NCBI RefSeq assembly: GCF_900143645.1
Contig: NZ_FRFD01000003.1
Coordinates: 806,001 to 870,000, forward strand
Source: Anaerocolumna xylanovorans DSM 12503
Lineage (GTDB): Bacteria > Bacillota > Clostridia > Lachnospirales > Lachnospiraceae
DNA: 64,000 bases
Direction of reading: 5' to 3'
Both the position numbers and the translations under genes were made by a program. The notes below the pieces were generated by a model. The model saw nothing but the letters and a program-made list of their open reading frames with translations, was not told where the DNA came from and ran no database searches. The first letter of the stretch is position 1. Every line of letters begins with the position of its first letter. Below, in pieces: positions 18,038 through 27,500 of the stretch.

Positions 18038-20701
18038 ATGAGGGAAAAGATCACCAGGTTAGCACAACACCTTATGAAAAATAACAAGGTGTACACAGAA
18101 AAAGATCCGGAATATTATGTATTTGCGGATATTTTGACGGATGATCAGGCGGATGTATTGCTTGTGATGGAGCGGCGCAGGGAAGAAAAAGTAGAGGATA
18201 TCGCATCCCGTATAGGAAAAAGCTATGCAGAAACGTTTGAAATGTTAATGCAGCTAACAGATATCGGTGTTATCGAACTGAAACCGCAGGGTGATGGTAC
18301 AGATCGTTTTGAATTACTGATTTATCTGCCGGGTATTTTTGAATTAATGATGCTGAACAGAGAACAGGCAAAAGCACATCCTGAAATTGCACGCGCATTT
18401 GAAGAATACTCCAGAGTATCGGTAGAACCTGTTACACAGCTGATGCCTATGGGAAACGGTGCATTACGTGTTATTCCGGTAGAATCGGCAATTAAATCTG
18501 AAACACGTAAGGCATCCTATGAAGAAATTTCCCATTGGTTGACAAAATACCAGAACCATATCGCACTTGCACCATGTCAGTGCAGACTGGTCCGTCAGCA
18601 GATGGGCGAAGGTACAGGAAATATGCCGGAGGAATTGTGTATCATATTAGGAGCAACTGCTGAATCCTGCATCCGCACCGGCAAAGCAAGAAGGATTACA
18701 AAAGAAGAGGCCGAAGAAGTTGTTAAGAAAGCTGAAAGGCGGGGTTACATGCATCAGGTAACCAATATGGACGGAACAGATAAAATCTGGGCATTGTGTA
18801 ACTGTGAAAGGAATATATGCTTTGCGCTTCGTACTTCACAGTATTTTGGAACACCAAATATGTCACGTTCTAATTATATAGCAGAAGTCGATCCTAAAAA
18901 ATGTGCTGCCTGTGGACAGTGTGTTGAAACTTGTCCGGCGAATGCAGTAAAATTAGGTCAGAATCTTTGCACCAAAGAAGCTGTAACATATTTGCCAAAG
19001 GTATTGCCGGATGATCATAATTGGGGACCTGACCGCTATAATCCGGATTTTAGAACAAACTATGAAAATACATATGCATCAGGTTCAGCACCTTGTAAAT
19101 CAGCCTGTCCGGCACATGTCTCCGTACAGGGATATATCAAACTTGCTTCACAGGGAAAGTACCTGGATGCATTGGAACTAATTAAAAAAGAAAATCCGTT
19201 TCCGGCTGTATGCGGCCGCATCTGCCCTCATAATTGTGAGAATGAATGTACGCGCGGCAGCTTAGATGAACCTGTTGCAATTGATGAAATTAAAAAATTT
19301 ATTGCAGAGCAGGAACTAAAAGAAGAAACACGTTTTGTACCTGAAAAGCTATTTGATTACAGTGATAAGAAAATAGCCGTCATCGGAGCAGGCCCTGCAG
19401 GTCTTTCATGCGCATTTTACCTTGCACAGAAGGGATATACGATAACTGTTTTCGAAAAACAGGAAAAACTGGGTGGCATGTTAACATTGGGTATTCCCTC
19501 TTATCGTCTGGAAAAAGATGTTTTGGAAGCTGAAATTGAGGTATTAAGAAAATTAGGAGTTACATTTAAAACCGGTGTTGAAGTCGGAAAAGATATCACA
19601 ATCGATGAATTACGAAAAGAAGGCTATCATGGATTTTATCTTGCAATCGGAGCACAGGGCGGAAGAAAATTAAACATCGAAGGTGACGATAATGAAAATG
19701 TTATAGCCGGTGTAGATTTCCTGCGTGATGTAAATCTTGGAAAAGCAGTTAAGACGGAAGGAAATGTAGTGGTTATCGGTGGCGGTAATGTTGCAGTCGA
19801 TGTCGCAAGAACTGCTGTAAGAACAGGTGCATCCTCTGTTAGCATGTTCTGTCTGGAAGGTGAAAAGGAAATGCCTGCACAGGCTGAAGAAGTTGCAGAA
19901 GCAAAAGAAGAAAAAGTAGCTGTCAATAATGGCTGGGGACCAAAACGTATCATCATTGAAAATGGTAAAGTGACAGGTGTTGAATTCAAACGTTGCTTAA
20001 GCGTATTTAATGAAGAAAAAAGATTTGCACCTTTGTTTGATGAGAAGGACACTAAAATTGTTCCGGCAGATAAGGTACTGTTATCTATCGGCCAGTCAAT
20101 TGAATGGGGAGATTTGCTAAAGGGCAGTAAAGTAGAAGTGAATCTTAATGGAACCGTAGTTGCAGATTCCTTTACCTATCAGACCGGTGAAGAAGATATT
20201 TTTGCCGGCGGAGATGTATTTACAGGTCCTAAATTTGCAATTGATGCAATTGCAGCTGGAAAAGAAGGAGCAGATTCTCTTCATAGAGGAGTACAGGAAG
20301 GGCAGACATTACACCTTGGCCGTAACCGTAGAATTTTTGATGTGTTGGATAAATATAATGTTGAATTTAGTGGTTATGATAAGGCCAAGAGAGCTTCTTT
20401 TTCAAAAGACAGTAAGAAAAAAAATACATTTTCAGATCCAAGAATCACATTAACAGAAGAACAGATAAAAACAGAAACAGGACGTTGCCTGGAATGTGGT
20501 ATTGCTCATGTAGATATAAATCAGTGCCTTGGCTGTGGTGAATGTACGGTTCGCTGTAAGTTTGATGCAATTACATTGAAAAGGGAATATGATGCGTATA
20601 GTTTCGGATATGAAAATATCAAGAAGAATGCAATAAAAGTCGTAATTAAACGCAAAATTAAGATTGCCATGAATCCTAATCGGGACAGCAAAGAACGATA
20701 G
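18038..20701 (+). CDS. Multidomain Fe-S/FAD NAD(P)-linked oxidoreductase
   Basis: An 887-residue fusion. Residues 1-120 look like a winged helix domain (VEDIASRIGKSYAETFEML). A Cys-rich middle (CQC near 180, CNCERNIC near 254) leads to a 4Fe-4S motif CAACGQCVETCP (289-300). From about 350 the protein is a glutamate-synthase small-subunit-like flavoprotein: Fe-S entry segment (PCKSACPAH, CGRICPHNCENEC), FAD site AVIGAGPAGLSCAF near 447, NAD(P) site VVIGGGNVAVDVA near 578. A last ferredoxin module CLGCGECTVRC sits near the C-terminus. It probably moves electrons between NAD(P)H, FAD and several clusters to an unknown partner. AGGAGG precedes the ATG. Within this operon the partner may depend on nickel delivered by HypAB; that is inference. 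Confidence 0.8.
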   Translation: MREKITRLAQHLMKNNKVYTEKDPEYYVFADILTDDQADVLLVMERRREEKVEDIASRIGKSYAETFEMLMQLTDIGVIELKPQGDGTDRFELLIYLPGIFELMMLNREQAKAHPEIARAFEEYSRVSVEPVTQLMPMGNGALRVIPVESAIKSETRKASYEEISHWLTKYQNHIALAPCQCRLVRQQMGEGTGNMPEELCIILGATAESCIRTGKARRITKEEAEEVVKKAERRGYMHQVTNMDGTDKIWALCNCERNICFALRTSQYFGTPNMSRSNYIAEVDPKKCAACGQCVETCPANAVKLGQNLCTKEAVTYLPKVLPDDHNWGPDRYNPDFRTNYENTYASGSAPCKSACPAHVSVQGYIKLASQGKYLDALELIKKENPFPAVCGRICPHNCENECTRGSLDEPVAIDEIKKFIAEQELKEETRFVPEKLFDYSDKKIAVIGAGPAGLSCAFYLAQKGYTITVFEKQEKLGGMLTLGIPSYRLEKDVLEAEIEVLRKLGVTFKTGVEVGKDITIDELRKEGYHGFYLAIGAQGGRKLNIEGDDNENVIAGVDFLRDVNLGKAVKTEGNVVVIGGGNVAVDVARTAVRTGASSVSMFCLEGEKEMPAQAEEVAEAKEEKVAVNNGWGPKRIIIENGKVTGVEFKRCLSVFNEEKRFAPLFDEKDTKIVPADKVLLSIGQSIEWGDLLKGSKVEVNLNGTVVADSFTYQTGEEDIFAGGDVFTGPKFAIDAIAAGKEGADSLHRGVQEGQTLHLGRNRRIFDVLDKYNVEFSGYDKAKRASFSKDSKKKNTFSDPRITLTEEQIKTETGRCLECGIAHVDINQCLGCGECTVRCKFDAITLKREYDAYSFGYENIKKNAIKVVIKRKIKIAMNPNRDSKER

Positions 20702-20736
20702 AAGGCGGATTAAGGATATTCACAAAAGGAGTTAAA

Positions 20737-21093
20737 ATGCATGAAATAACGATTTTAGTGCAATTAGTAAATATGGTAGAAAAAGAAGCCAAAGCCAATC
20801 ATATCGCAGAAAAGATTGATACTATTGTGGTGCAGCTGGGACAGCTGACATCTATTGTTCCGAAGTATCTGACAGAATACTATCCCAATGTAACGGAAGG
20901 TACAAAGCTAAGCGGCAGTAAACTGGAGATAGAGAGGATACCAGGTAACGGATTATGCCATCACTGCAACAAGGTATTGCGTATTGTTGAACACAAAGGA
21001 AAATGCCCGATTTGTGGAGCGGATGATTGGGAAATGCTTAGTGGACAGGAATTTATATTAAAAGAAATTCGGGTACGGGAGGCAGTAGTGTGA
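20737..21093 (+). CDS. hypA: HypA-type nickel/zinc metallochaperone
   Basis: A 118-residue HypA/HybF protein. The start Met-His-Glu provides the conserved His2 nickel ligand and Glu3. The zinc site is the pair CHHC and CPIC in the C-terminal half. HypA binds Ni(II) and works with HypB to insert nickel into NiFe-hydrogenase large subunits. No hydrogenase structural or other maturation gene (hypC-F) is present in the window, so either the hydrogenase is elsewhere or this copy serves another nickel protein. An AAAGGAG site sits just before the ATG; hypB follows. Confidence 0.92.
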   Translation: MHEITILVQLVNMVEKEAKANHIAEKIDTIVVQLGQLTSIVPKYLTEYYPNVTEGTKLSGSKLEIERIPGNGLCHHCNKVLRIVEHKGKCPICGADDWEMLSGQEFILKEIRVREAVV

Positions 21094-21135
21094 AAGGTAA
21101 ATGACATTTTTCAAACTGTAAGATTGGAGACATGT

Positions 21136-21801
21136 ATGAGTGAATTTAAAATCATAGAAATTAAAAAAAATATTTTTGATAATAACAATAAAGAAGCGGA
21201 TTTATTACGGGAAGAATTAAGAGTGTCAAAAACGTTCCTGCTGAATTTAATGTCTTCCCCGGGATCAGGAAAGACAACAACGTTAATGAGAACAATTGCA
21301 GCATTACAGGAGATGAAAATAGGCGTTATGGAAGCGGATATTGACTCTGCCGTGGATGCAGATACGATTGCTAAAACCAGCGCAAAGGTAATACAGATCC
21401 ATACGGGCGGAATGTGCCATCTGGATGCAGATATGACCCGTCAGGGCATACAGGCATTAGGTATAGAGGATGTAGAGCTGGCAATTCTTGAAAATGTTGG
21501 GAATCTGGTCTGCCCGGCTGAATTTGACACAGGCTCCGTGAAAAATGCTATGATTTTAAGTGTGCCGGAGGGACATGATAAACCGCTTAAATATCCATTA
21601 ATGTTTACTATATGTGATGTACTGCTGATTAACAAAATGGATGTATTACCATATTTTGATTTTGACATTAATGCATGTAAAGAGTATGTGAAAAAATTGA
21701 ACCCTGATATAAAGATTATTCCAATAACCGCCAGGACAGGAGAGGGGATGAATGAATGGTATGATTGGCTTCGTGATGAAGTAAAGAAATGGAATGAATA
21801 A
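21136..21801 (+). CDS. hypB: HypB-type nickel-insertion GTPase
   Basis: A 221-residue SIMIBI-class GTPase. It has the P-loop SSPGSGKTTTL, EADIDSAVDADTI, the metal-binding CHLDA with upstream HTGG, ENVGNLVCPAEFD, and the guanine-specificity motif NKMD. The N-terminal Cys motif and His-rich stretch found in some HypB proteins are missing, so nickel storage is unlikely and only the G-domain metal site remains. A TTG at 21124 opens the frame, but GGAG at 21125-21128 places the start at the ATG at 21136. It would use GTP hydrolysis to hand nickel from HypA to a target enzyme. Confidence 0.92.
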   Translation: MSEFKIIEIKKNIFDNNNKEADLLREELRVSKTFLLNLMSSPGSGKTTTLMRTIAALQEMKIGVMEADIDSAVDADTIAKTSAKVIQIHTGGMCHLDADMTRQGIQALGIEDVELAILENVGNLVCPAEFDTGSVKNAMILSVPEGHDKPLKYPLMFTICDVLLINKMDVLPYFDFDINACKEYVKKLNPDIKIIPITARTGEGMNEWYDWLRDEVKKWNE

Positions 21802-21842
21802 AAATAAAAGAACTGTTTAAGGCAGCTAGAATGGAGGATAAT

Positions 21843-22778
21843 ATGGGCATTTTGTATAATGTACCGGATTTAAAAACATGGGCAATTATGGGGTTTGTGC
21901 TATTGGCACTTATGGCATTTAATGAATTGGGAAGAGCAACCAAATGGGGAGGAATCATTTTATTTATAGTGGTTCCAATTGCATTAACAATCGGTGTATG
22001 GCCAACAACGGCTGCTCCGGGAAATGAGTATGGAACAGGTACATGGTTTAACTGGGTAAAAACCTACTCAGCATTAGCAGGATGTGTAGGATTTATGGCA
22101 ATCCGCTATATTCCGGCATTGGCAAAGAAAAAATGGGTGTTATGTTTCCCGGCGTTTATTCTGGCACTAAATATTTTGGAAGCTGCAATTCGTGATTTCC
22201 AGTGCTTTTCTTATGGAGCCACAGAAGGTGCATATATTGATAATCTATGGGTAATGTCAGGACCATGGAATATCATGAATGGAATTGCAGGTATTCTAAA
22301 TATTATTCTGATTTGCGGATGGACGGGAATTTTTGTTTCGAAAGACAAGACAAAAGATATGATCTGGCCGGATATGATCTGGATTTATGTACTGGCCTAT
22401 GATTTGTGGAATTTTGCTTATACATATAACTGTATTTCTGATCATTCCGTCTATTGTGGTATGCTGTTATTACTGTCCTGCACAATCCCGACCTTCTTTA
22501 TTAAGAAAGGGGCATGGTTACAGCACAGAGCACAAACACTGGCATTGTGGATTATGTTTGTTATGACAGTTCCGTCATTTGCAGATAGACTTGCGCCAGT
22601 ACCGACTACACACAACAAAACTGCATTTTTTATAGTAAGTTTATTGTCACTGTTGGTTAATTTGATTGCAGTAATTTATCAGTTTAGTATTGTAAGAAGA
22701 AAGAAACTGAATGTGCTAAAAGATGAGATTTATGTAGATACAAATGCTTATCAGCTGGTAATCAAAGAAAATAAATAA
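21843..22778 (+). CDS. DUF5692-type integral membrane protein
   Basis: A 311-residue very hydrophobic protein with roughly eight to nine predicted membrane helices, for example TWAIMGFVLLALMAFNEL, GIILFIVVPIALTIGVW and ALWIMFVMTVPSF. I recognise it as resembling the DUF5692 family, which has no established function. Notable are many Trp residues and conserved-looking polar positions within membrane stretches (FNELGRATKWGG, YDLWNFAYTYNC). The frame opens at 21831, but that ATG is part of the AATGGAGGA ribosome site, so the ATG at 21843 is used. Last gene of the TetR operon; it could be a membrane redox partner, a transporter or the anchor of the oxidoreductase. Confidence 0.75.
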   Translation: MGILYNVPDLKTWAIMGFVLLALMAFNELGRATKWGGIILFIVVPIALTIGVWPTTAAPGNEYGTGTWFNWVKTYSALAGCVGFMAIRYIPALAKKKWVLCFPAFILALNILEAAIRDFQCFSYGATEGAYIDNLWVMSGPWNIMNGIAGILNIILICGWTGIFVSKDKTKDMIWPDMIWIYVLAYDLWNFAYTYNCISDHSVYCGMLLLLSCTIPTFFIKKGAWLQHRAQTLALWIMFVMTVPSFADRLAPVPTTHNKTAFFIVSLLSLLVNLIAVIYQFSIVRRKKLNVLKDEIYVDTNAYQLVIKENK

Positions 22779-22812
22779 TATAAACCAGAACTTGGGAAAA
22801 TCTTGACAAAGG

Positions 22813-22835
22813 GAGCAGTTTCGACTGCTCTTTTT
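22813..22835 (+). terminator. Intrinsic terminator of the TetR-hypAB operon
   Basis: GAGCAGT, loop TTCG, ACTGCTC (22813-22830), then five T. A textbook rho-independent terminator with a stable tetraloop, 34 bases after the membrane-protein stop. Confidence 0.9.
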
Positions 22836-22887
22836 GTTTGCCTGTATACAGAGTTAATTACCAGAACATTTTCCGAATATTGCTTGC

Positions 22888-22916
22888 TTGTAAATAAAAT
22901 GCTTATGGAGTATAAT
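22888..22916 (+). promoter_or_regulatory. Promoter of the HEAT-like gene
   Basis: TTGTAA (22888-22893), 17-base spacer, TATAAT (22911-22916), 37 bases before the ATG at 22954. Confidence 0.65.
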
Positions 22917-22953
22917 CATACAAACTTATTTTGTTCGTAAAAGGAGGGAAAGA

Positions 22954-23577
22954 ATGATAGAAAAATTAGCTTGCAAGCTTGAAAGGAACGATGAAATCCC
23001 TAATATAGAATTAGCAGAATTGCTCTGTGAGAACAATGATACTTTTGGTATTTCCGAGATCGCTGAAGGTATAAGAAGTAAAGAACAGGCCATTTCTAAT
23101 GATTGTATAAAAGTTCTATATGAGATTGGCGCCAGAAAACCTGAACTGATTGCCGGTTATGCTTTGAATTTCGTTGACATGTTGCTGAGCAAAAATAATC
23201 GTATGGTATGGGGAAGTATGACGGCGCTTGCGGAGATTGCTGACATTTGTGCCGATGATATTATGAAACGGATTGAGACTGTATATCAGGCTTATTCTGT
23301 TGGCAGTGTTATTACAATAGATAACAGCATGACAGTGTTCGCAAAATTATGCCTTGCTGATTATAGGAATCAAACGAAGATTTTTCCGATTTTGATTACA
23401 CACTTTCAGAAATGCCGGGTAAAAGAGGTACCGCAGCATTTTGAAAGGATCTCAATTTGTTTGAATGCTCATAACTCGGAAGAAATAATTGATGTGATTA
23501 AAAGCAGGACCAACGAATTAAGCGAGGCTCAGCTCAAACGTGTGAATAAAACAATTAGGCTGATCAGGTACCTATAA
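22954..23577 (+). CDS. HEAT-repeat-like helical protein of unknown function
   Basis: A 207-residue soluble protein made almost wholly of helices, with paired helices recurring about every 35-40 residues (SKEQAISNDCIKVLYEIG, WGSMTALAEIADICADDI, RNQTKIFPILITHFQKC). This resembles HEAT or ARM repeats, which form protein-binding solenoids. No catalytic motif is visible. It is a single-gene unit with its own promoter and a strong AAAGGAGGG ribosome site. Similar small proteins are hypothetical in other Clostridia as far as I know. The function is unknown. Confidence 0.7.
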   Translation: MIEKLACKLERNDEIPNIELAELLCENNDTFGISEIAEGIRSKEQAISNDCIKVLYEIGARKPELIAGYALNFVDMLLSKNNRMVWGSMTALAEIADICADDIMKRIETVYQAYSVGSVITIDNSMTVFAKLCLADYRNQTKIFPILITHFQKCRVKEVPQHFERISICLNAHNSEEIIDVIKSRTNELSEAQLKRVNKTIRLIRYL

Positions 23578-23768
23578 GGATGATGTAAAAAAGCGAATAG
23601 CAGAATTGGCAAAGGAATTATAATAATCATTGGCATAATTTTTATAAAAAATATCATGATGGATAGTAAAGCCCGAATAAAAATGATATAATATAAAGAA
23701 AATTCTGGGAAATAGCGAGGATTAAAACTTAGCTGATTTTAACCACGCGGATAAAAGGAGGAGGGTGT

Positions 23769-24161
23769 ATGAAACCAAGAAATGAGTTGGTCGAATTTAT
23801 AGTCGGGCTTGCTATGTTAGTAGTAGGATTGTACCTGTTTACACAGCGTGTTAGTGTTTCCAGTAACTTTTTCAGCAGTGGGGTCTATTATGGAAGCGTC
23901 AGCATTCCTACAGGTGCTGTTTTTATTCCGTTCATCGTTGGCATTATCATGGTTTTTGCCAAACCGGAATCATTTGTTTCTAAGTTAGTTGCCGGGCTTG
24001 GTGTATTAATCATACTGGTATCCATTATAATGTCTGTTCATATGCGCCTTGAAACTATTTCGTTATATGAGTGGATTCTTTATCTCGTTAGTATATTTGG
24101 CGGACTTGGCCTTTTGGGCAGAGTATTATTTGCTAAACCGAAGACAGAAGAAAAGAAATAA
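23769..24161 (+). CDS. Small membrane protein of unknown function
   Basis: A 130-residue protein with four likely membrane helices (FIVGLAMLVVGLYLF, AVFIPFIVGIIMVFA, LGVLIILVSIIMSV, WILYLVSIFGGLGLLG) and a charged cytoplasmic tail ending EEKK. A Ser/Tyr-rich stretch (SSNFFSSGVYYGS) lies between the first two helices. An AAAGGAGGAGG site precedes the ATG, and a TATAAT at 23687-23692 may be its -10. No family is recognised. It is clearly expressed as its own unit, with a terminator 50 bases downstream. Confidence 0.7.
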   Translation: MKPRNELVEFIVGLAMLVVGLYLFTQRVSVSSNFFSSGVYYGSVSIPTGAVFIPFIVGIIMVFAKPESFVSKLVAGLGVLIILVSIIMSVHMRLETISLYEWILYLVSIFGGLGLLGRVLFAKPKTEEKK

Positions 24162-24210
24162 AAGTGTCAAAATCCTGGAAGAAAAAAACAATAGAAATAC
24201 GGTAAAATTG

Positions 24211-24240
24211 AGGACATGAGAGTGAAAACTTTCATGTCCT
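24211..24240 (+). terminator. Terminator after the small membrane protein
   Basis: AGGACATGA (24211-24219) pairs perfectly with TCATGTCCT (24232-24240), with a further AGT/ACT inside the loop, followed by TTTGTT. Confidence 0.7.
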
Positions 24241-24505
24241 TTGTTAAGTTAAAGTTTTACAATAAAACGTCTTAAATATATCAAATGTAAAACATCCTAT
24301 TTTCCTTTAAAGTGGAATTATATGGAATATGTTTGATGGTATGCCAATGATTGCACTGCAATATTAAGTGCATTGGATAGACTTATGATGAACACCCGGT
24401 TTATTAGCTTGAATTGATTGAACCTAAAATTTAAAGGAGGGATGCTTATTGGGGTAATGTAAATGCAAGTTTTTTAGCAAACTATATAATGAAGGAGGGT
24501 GAATT
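24241..24505 (+). promoter_or_regulatory. Upstream region of the GH5 gene
   Basis: This 265-base AT-rich stretch has no supported gene. It contains a broken inverted repeat, CCAA/TTGG (24344-24347, 24373-24376) flanking TGCACT/AGTGCA (24352-24357, 24367-24372), which could be an operator. A stray ribosome site at 24433-24441 precedes only a 6-codon frame. No convincing -35/-10 pair was found. Confidence 0.3.
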
Positions 24506-27500
24506 ATGTTACATAAGGTTATTTCAAGAGGAAATAAGGGGTTATCAATTGCACTGGTCTTTACTATGCTATTCAGCACTATCTTTTCAGTACCGGTGAC
24601 ATCCCATGCAGCTGATTTTGTATCAACTGATTTCCTGAAAACGAGCGGAACAGTAATAAAAAATAACAATGGAACAGGAGAGATAGTTGATCTTCATGGG
24701 ACAAACCTTGGAGGATGGTTAATGCAGGAAGATTGGCTTTCCCCCTTGGGAGGAGGTGTCTTAAGCCAAAGCGGATGGACTGCGACAGCATCGGTTGGTG
24801 GTTCTCCGGGAAATGCCATCGATGGCAATCCAGGTACATCATGGACGACTGGTGTGCCCCAGGAAGATGGGCAGTGGTTTAAGGTGGATATGGGTTCCGT
24901 GCAATACTTTGACAGGATTACCTTTGATGCAGGTTCAAATATGGGGAATTATCCGGCCGGAAGTCTGGTTCAGATATCTTCCGATGGAATCAGCTGGTCC
25001 AATATGCCGGCCGGAACCTTAGAAGATCAGCGCGTTACAGTAATCTGTGGTGCACAGGCAGCACGCTACATCCTTATTTTCCAAAGCGGAAGCAAAAGCA
25101 ATCCATGGTCTATCGCTGAACTCAACATATATATGGGCGATGACTACAATATGCGCAAAGCATTATATGACCGTTTCGGACAGGCACAGGGAGATGAATT
25201 GATTCTTGGATATCAGAATGCCTGGCTTAAGGTAAGTGACCTTGATAATATCAAGGATATGGGAATGAACTATGTGCGGGTCCCCATTAGCTGGCTTGAA
25301 CTGATGGATATGAACGGCAATTGGAAAACATCTGCATGGACTCAGTTGGATTGGTTGGTGAATAATTGTAAACAAAGAGGCATTTATGTGGTGTTAGACC
25401 TCCATGCTTCTCCCGGCGGTGCCAGTCCCTGGGCAAGCAGCGGACAAGCCGGGCCGAATCCCAACCGGTTATGGACCAATCCGTGGAATCAGGACACTAC
25501 CGTTGCAATATGGCAGGGCATTGCAGAGCATTATAAAGGCAATGCAACAATAGCGGGTTATGAGCTTGTGAATGAGCCGGTATTAGGATTCCCGGAGACA
25601 GAGGATCAGCAGGATCAAAAAAATGCATTTTTAAACAGGCTTTATACGGCTGTTCGGGCGATAGACCCTGATCATATCATATTTTTCGGAGCACTTGGCA
25701 GTTTTGATGCAATAACTCCGCCATCTACCTATGGATGGACCAATGTTGCATATACGGCACATCCTTATGCCATGGAGCAGCCCACAAACTGGGATGTCCA
25801 GAATGATCTGATTGATACAAAGATTGATGAAGCAGTCCAAATCCAAAACAGTTGGAATGTTCCTGTAAATTTCGGAGAATACAATTTTTACTTCTTTCAT
25901 GACCTTTGGGAAAAGTGGATGTCTAAAATGAACGAAAATCACATTTCCTGGGCTAACTGGACCTATAAGGTAAGAGGAGGAATGAATGAAAGCGGCGGCG
26001 GTAATTTTGGCTTTTATAACACAGATTTGAATCCGGTTCCGGACGTCAACCGGGATGATGCCAATACCATTGCAGCTAAATGGAGTAAATTCAGCACAGA
26101 TTATTTCGCGCCGAATACGGACTTTATAAATGTAGTAAGTAAATATACGGGCGGCAGTATTGCCCCAGCCAGAGGCATGTATGATAAAACCGGCTGGACG
26201 GCTTCTGCATCGGTAACAGAAGCAGGTCAGGTACCGGGCAATGCTTTGGACAATAACAATAGTACATGGTGGAGTACGGGTGTAAGTCAAGCTAATGGAC
26301 AATGGTTCCAGGTAGATATGGGTGAGAGCAAAACCTTTGACCAGATTTCCTTTGAAACCACCTCTGCTTATTCCGGCGACTATCCTATAAGTTATGTGCT
26401 TCAGGTATCAGGCGACGGAAACAGCTGGGCAACATTAAAAAGCGGTACAGGATTTGGAAACAAAATGGTACTTCAGTTTCCGCAGCAGTCCGCCCGCTAT
26501 ATTAAAATTCTGCAAACCGGATCCAGCACAGAAAAGTGGTGGAGAATCGGAGAATTCAATGTATATAGCCAGAACATAGCATTAAATAAGAGCGCATCAG
26601 CATCTTCTGGCACAACAGGAAATTCAGAAGCTTATGCATTTGACGGCAACAGTACTACACGCTGGGAATCCGCGGCCAGTGATCCACAGTGGATAACGGT
26701 AGATTTATCTTCCGTCTATAAAGTAAAAGGTGTTCAACTAAATTGGGCCTTAGGAAGTGCAAAGGACTACAAAATCCAAGTATCTGCTGATAATGTGAAC
26801 TGGACGGATGCCTATACAAAAACAGGGGGTACAGGAGGTATTGAAAACATCACCTTTAATACGCCCGTAACAGGACAATATGTGAGGATGCAGGGAACTG
26901 CAAGAACTTCGGCCGCCGGCTATTCGCTGCGGGAATTTGAGGTTTACGGTTTGGCGGTAGGAGCAACGCAAAAAGCCAAAACACCGGTTATCACGCCGGT
27001 ATCAGGGACTTATGCCACGAAACAGACAGTAAGAATAACTAGTGAGACTCCTAATGCAACAATCCGCTACACCCTGGATGGTTCTGCACCAACTGCTACA
27101 GCCGGAAATATATACACGGGAGCTTTTACAGTATCGGATACAACTACGGTAAAGGCAATTGCTTATAAAGCCGGAATGATAATATCCGATACTGCAACCT
27201 CTGAAATAACCATTGCAATTCCTACAAAAGTTTCAACACCTGTGATAAGTCCTCCCCCAGGCGTTCACGCTGATGTTCAGACGGTAAGTATCAAGGTTGA
27301 TACTCCATGTGATACGATAATGTATACAATAGACGGCTCTACGCCCACAGCAGCACATGGGATAATGTATGACGGCATATTTACAGTGTCTTCTACCGCC
27401 ACTGTGAAAGCGATGGCTATAAGAACAGGATTGACGGATTCTGACGTAGCAACCTCAGTCATTACCATTCAGCCTGTAAGTATAAATCCGCCTTCCGGTC

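Noticed and set aside
19636..20052. Antisense ORF of 138 codons in the oxidoreductase gene
   Set aside because: The forward strand carries clear NAD(P)-binding motifs there; the reverse translation has no motif or start signal.
24433..24459. Leader peptide before the GH5 gene
   Set aside because: A ribosome-like AAAGGAGGG is followed by only a 6-codon frame with a poorly spaced start, and no attenuator hairpin follows.
25631..26302. Antisense ORF of 223 codons within the GH5 gene
   Set aside because: It lies wholly opposite a well-supported catalytic domain, has no ribosome site and no recognisable domain; repetitive coding DNA often opens the reverse frame.
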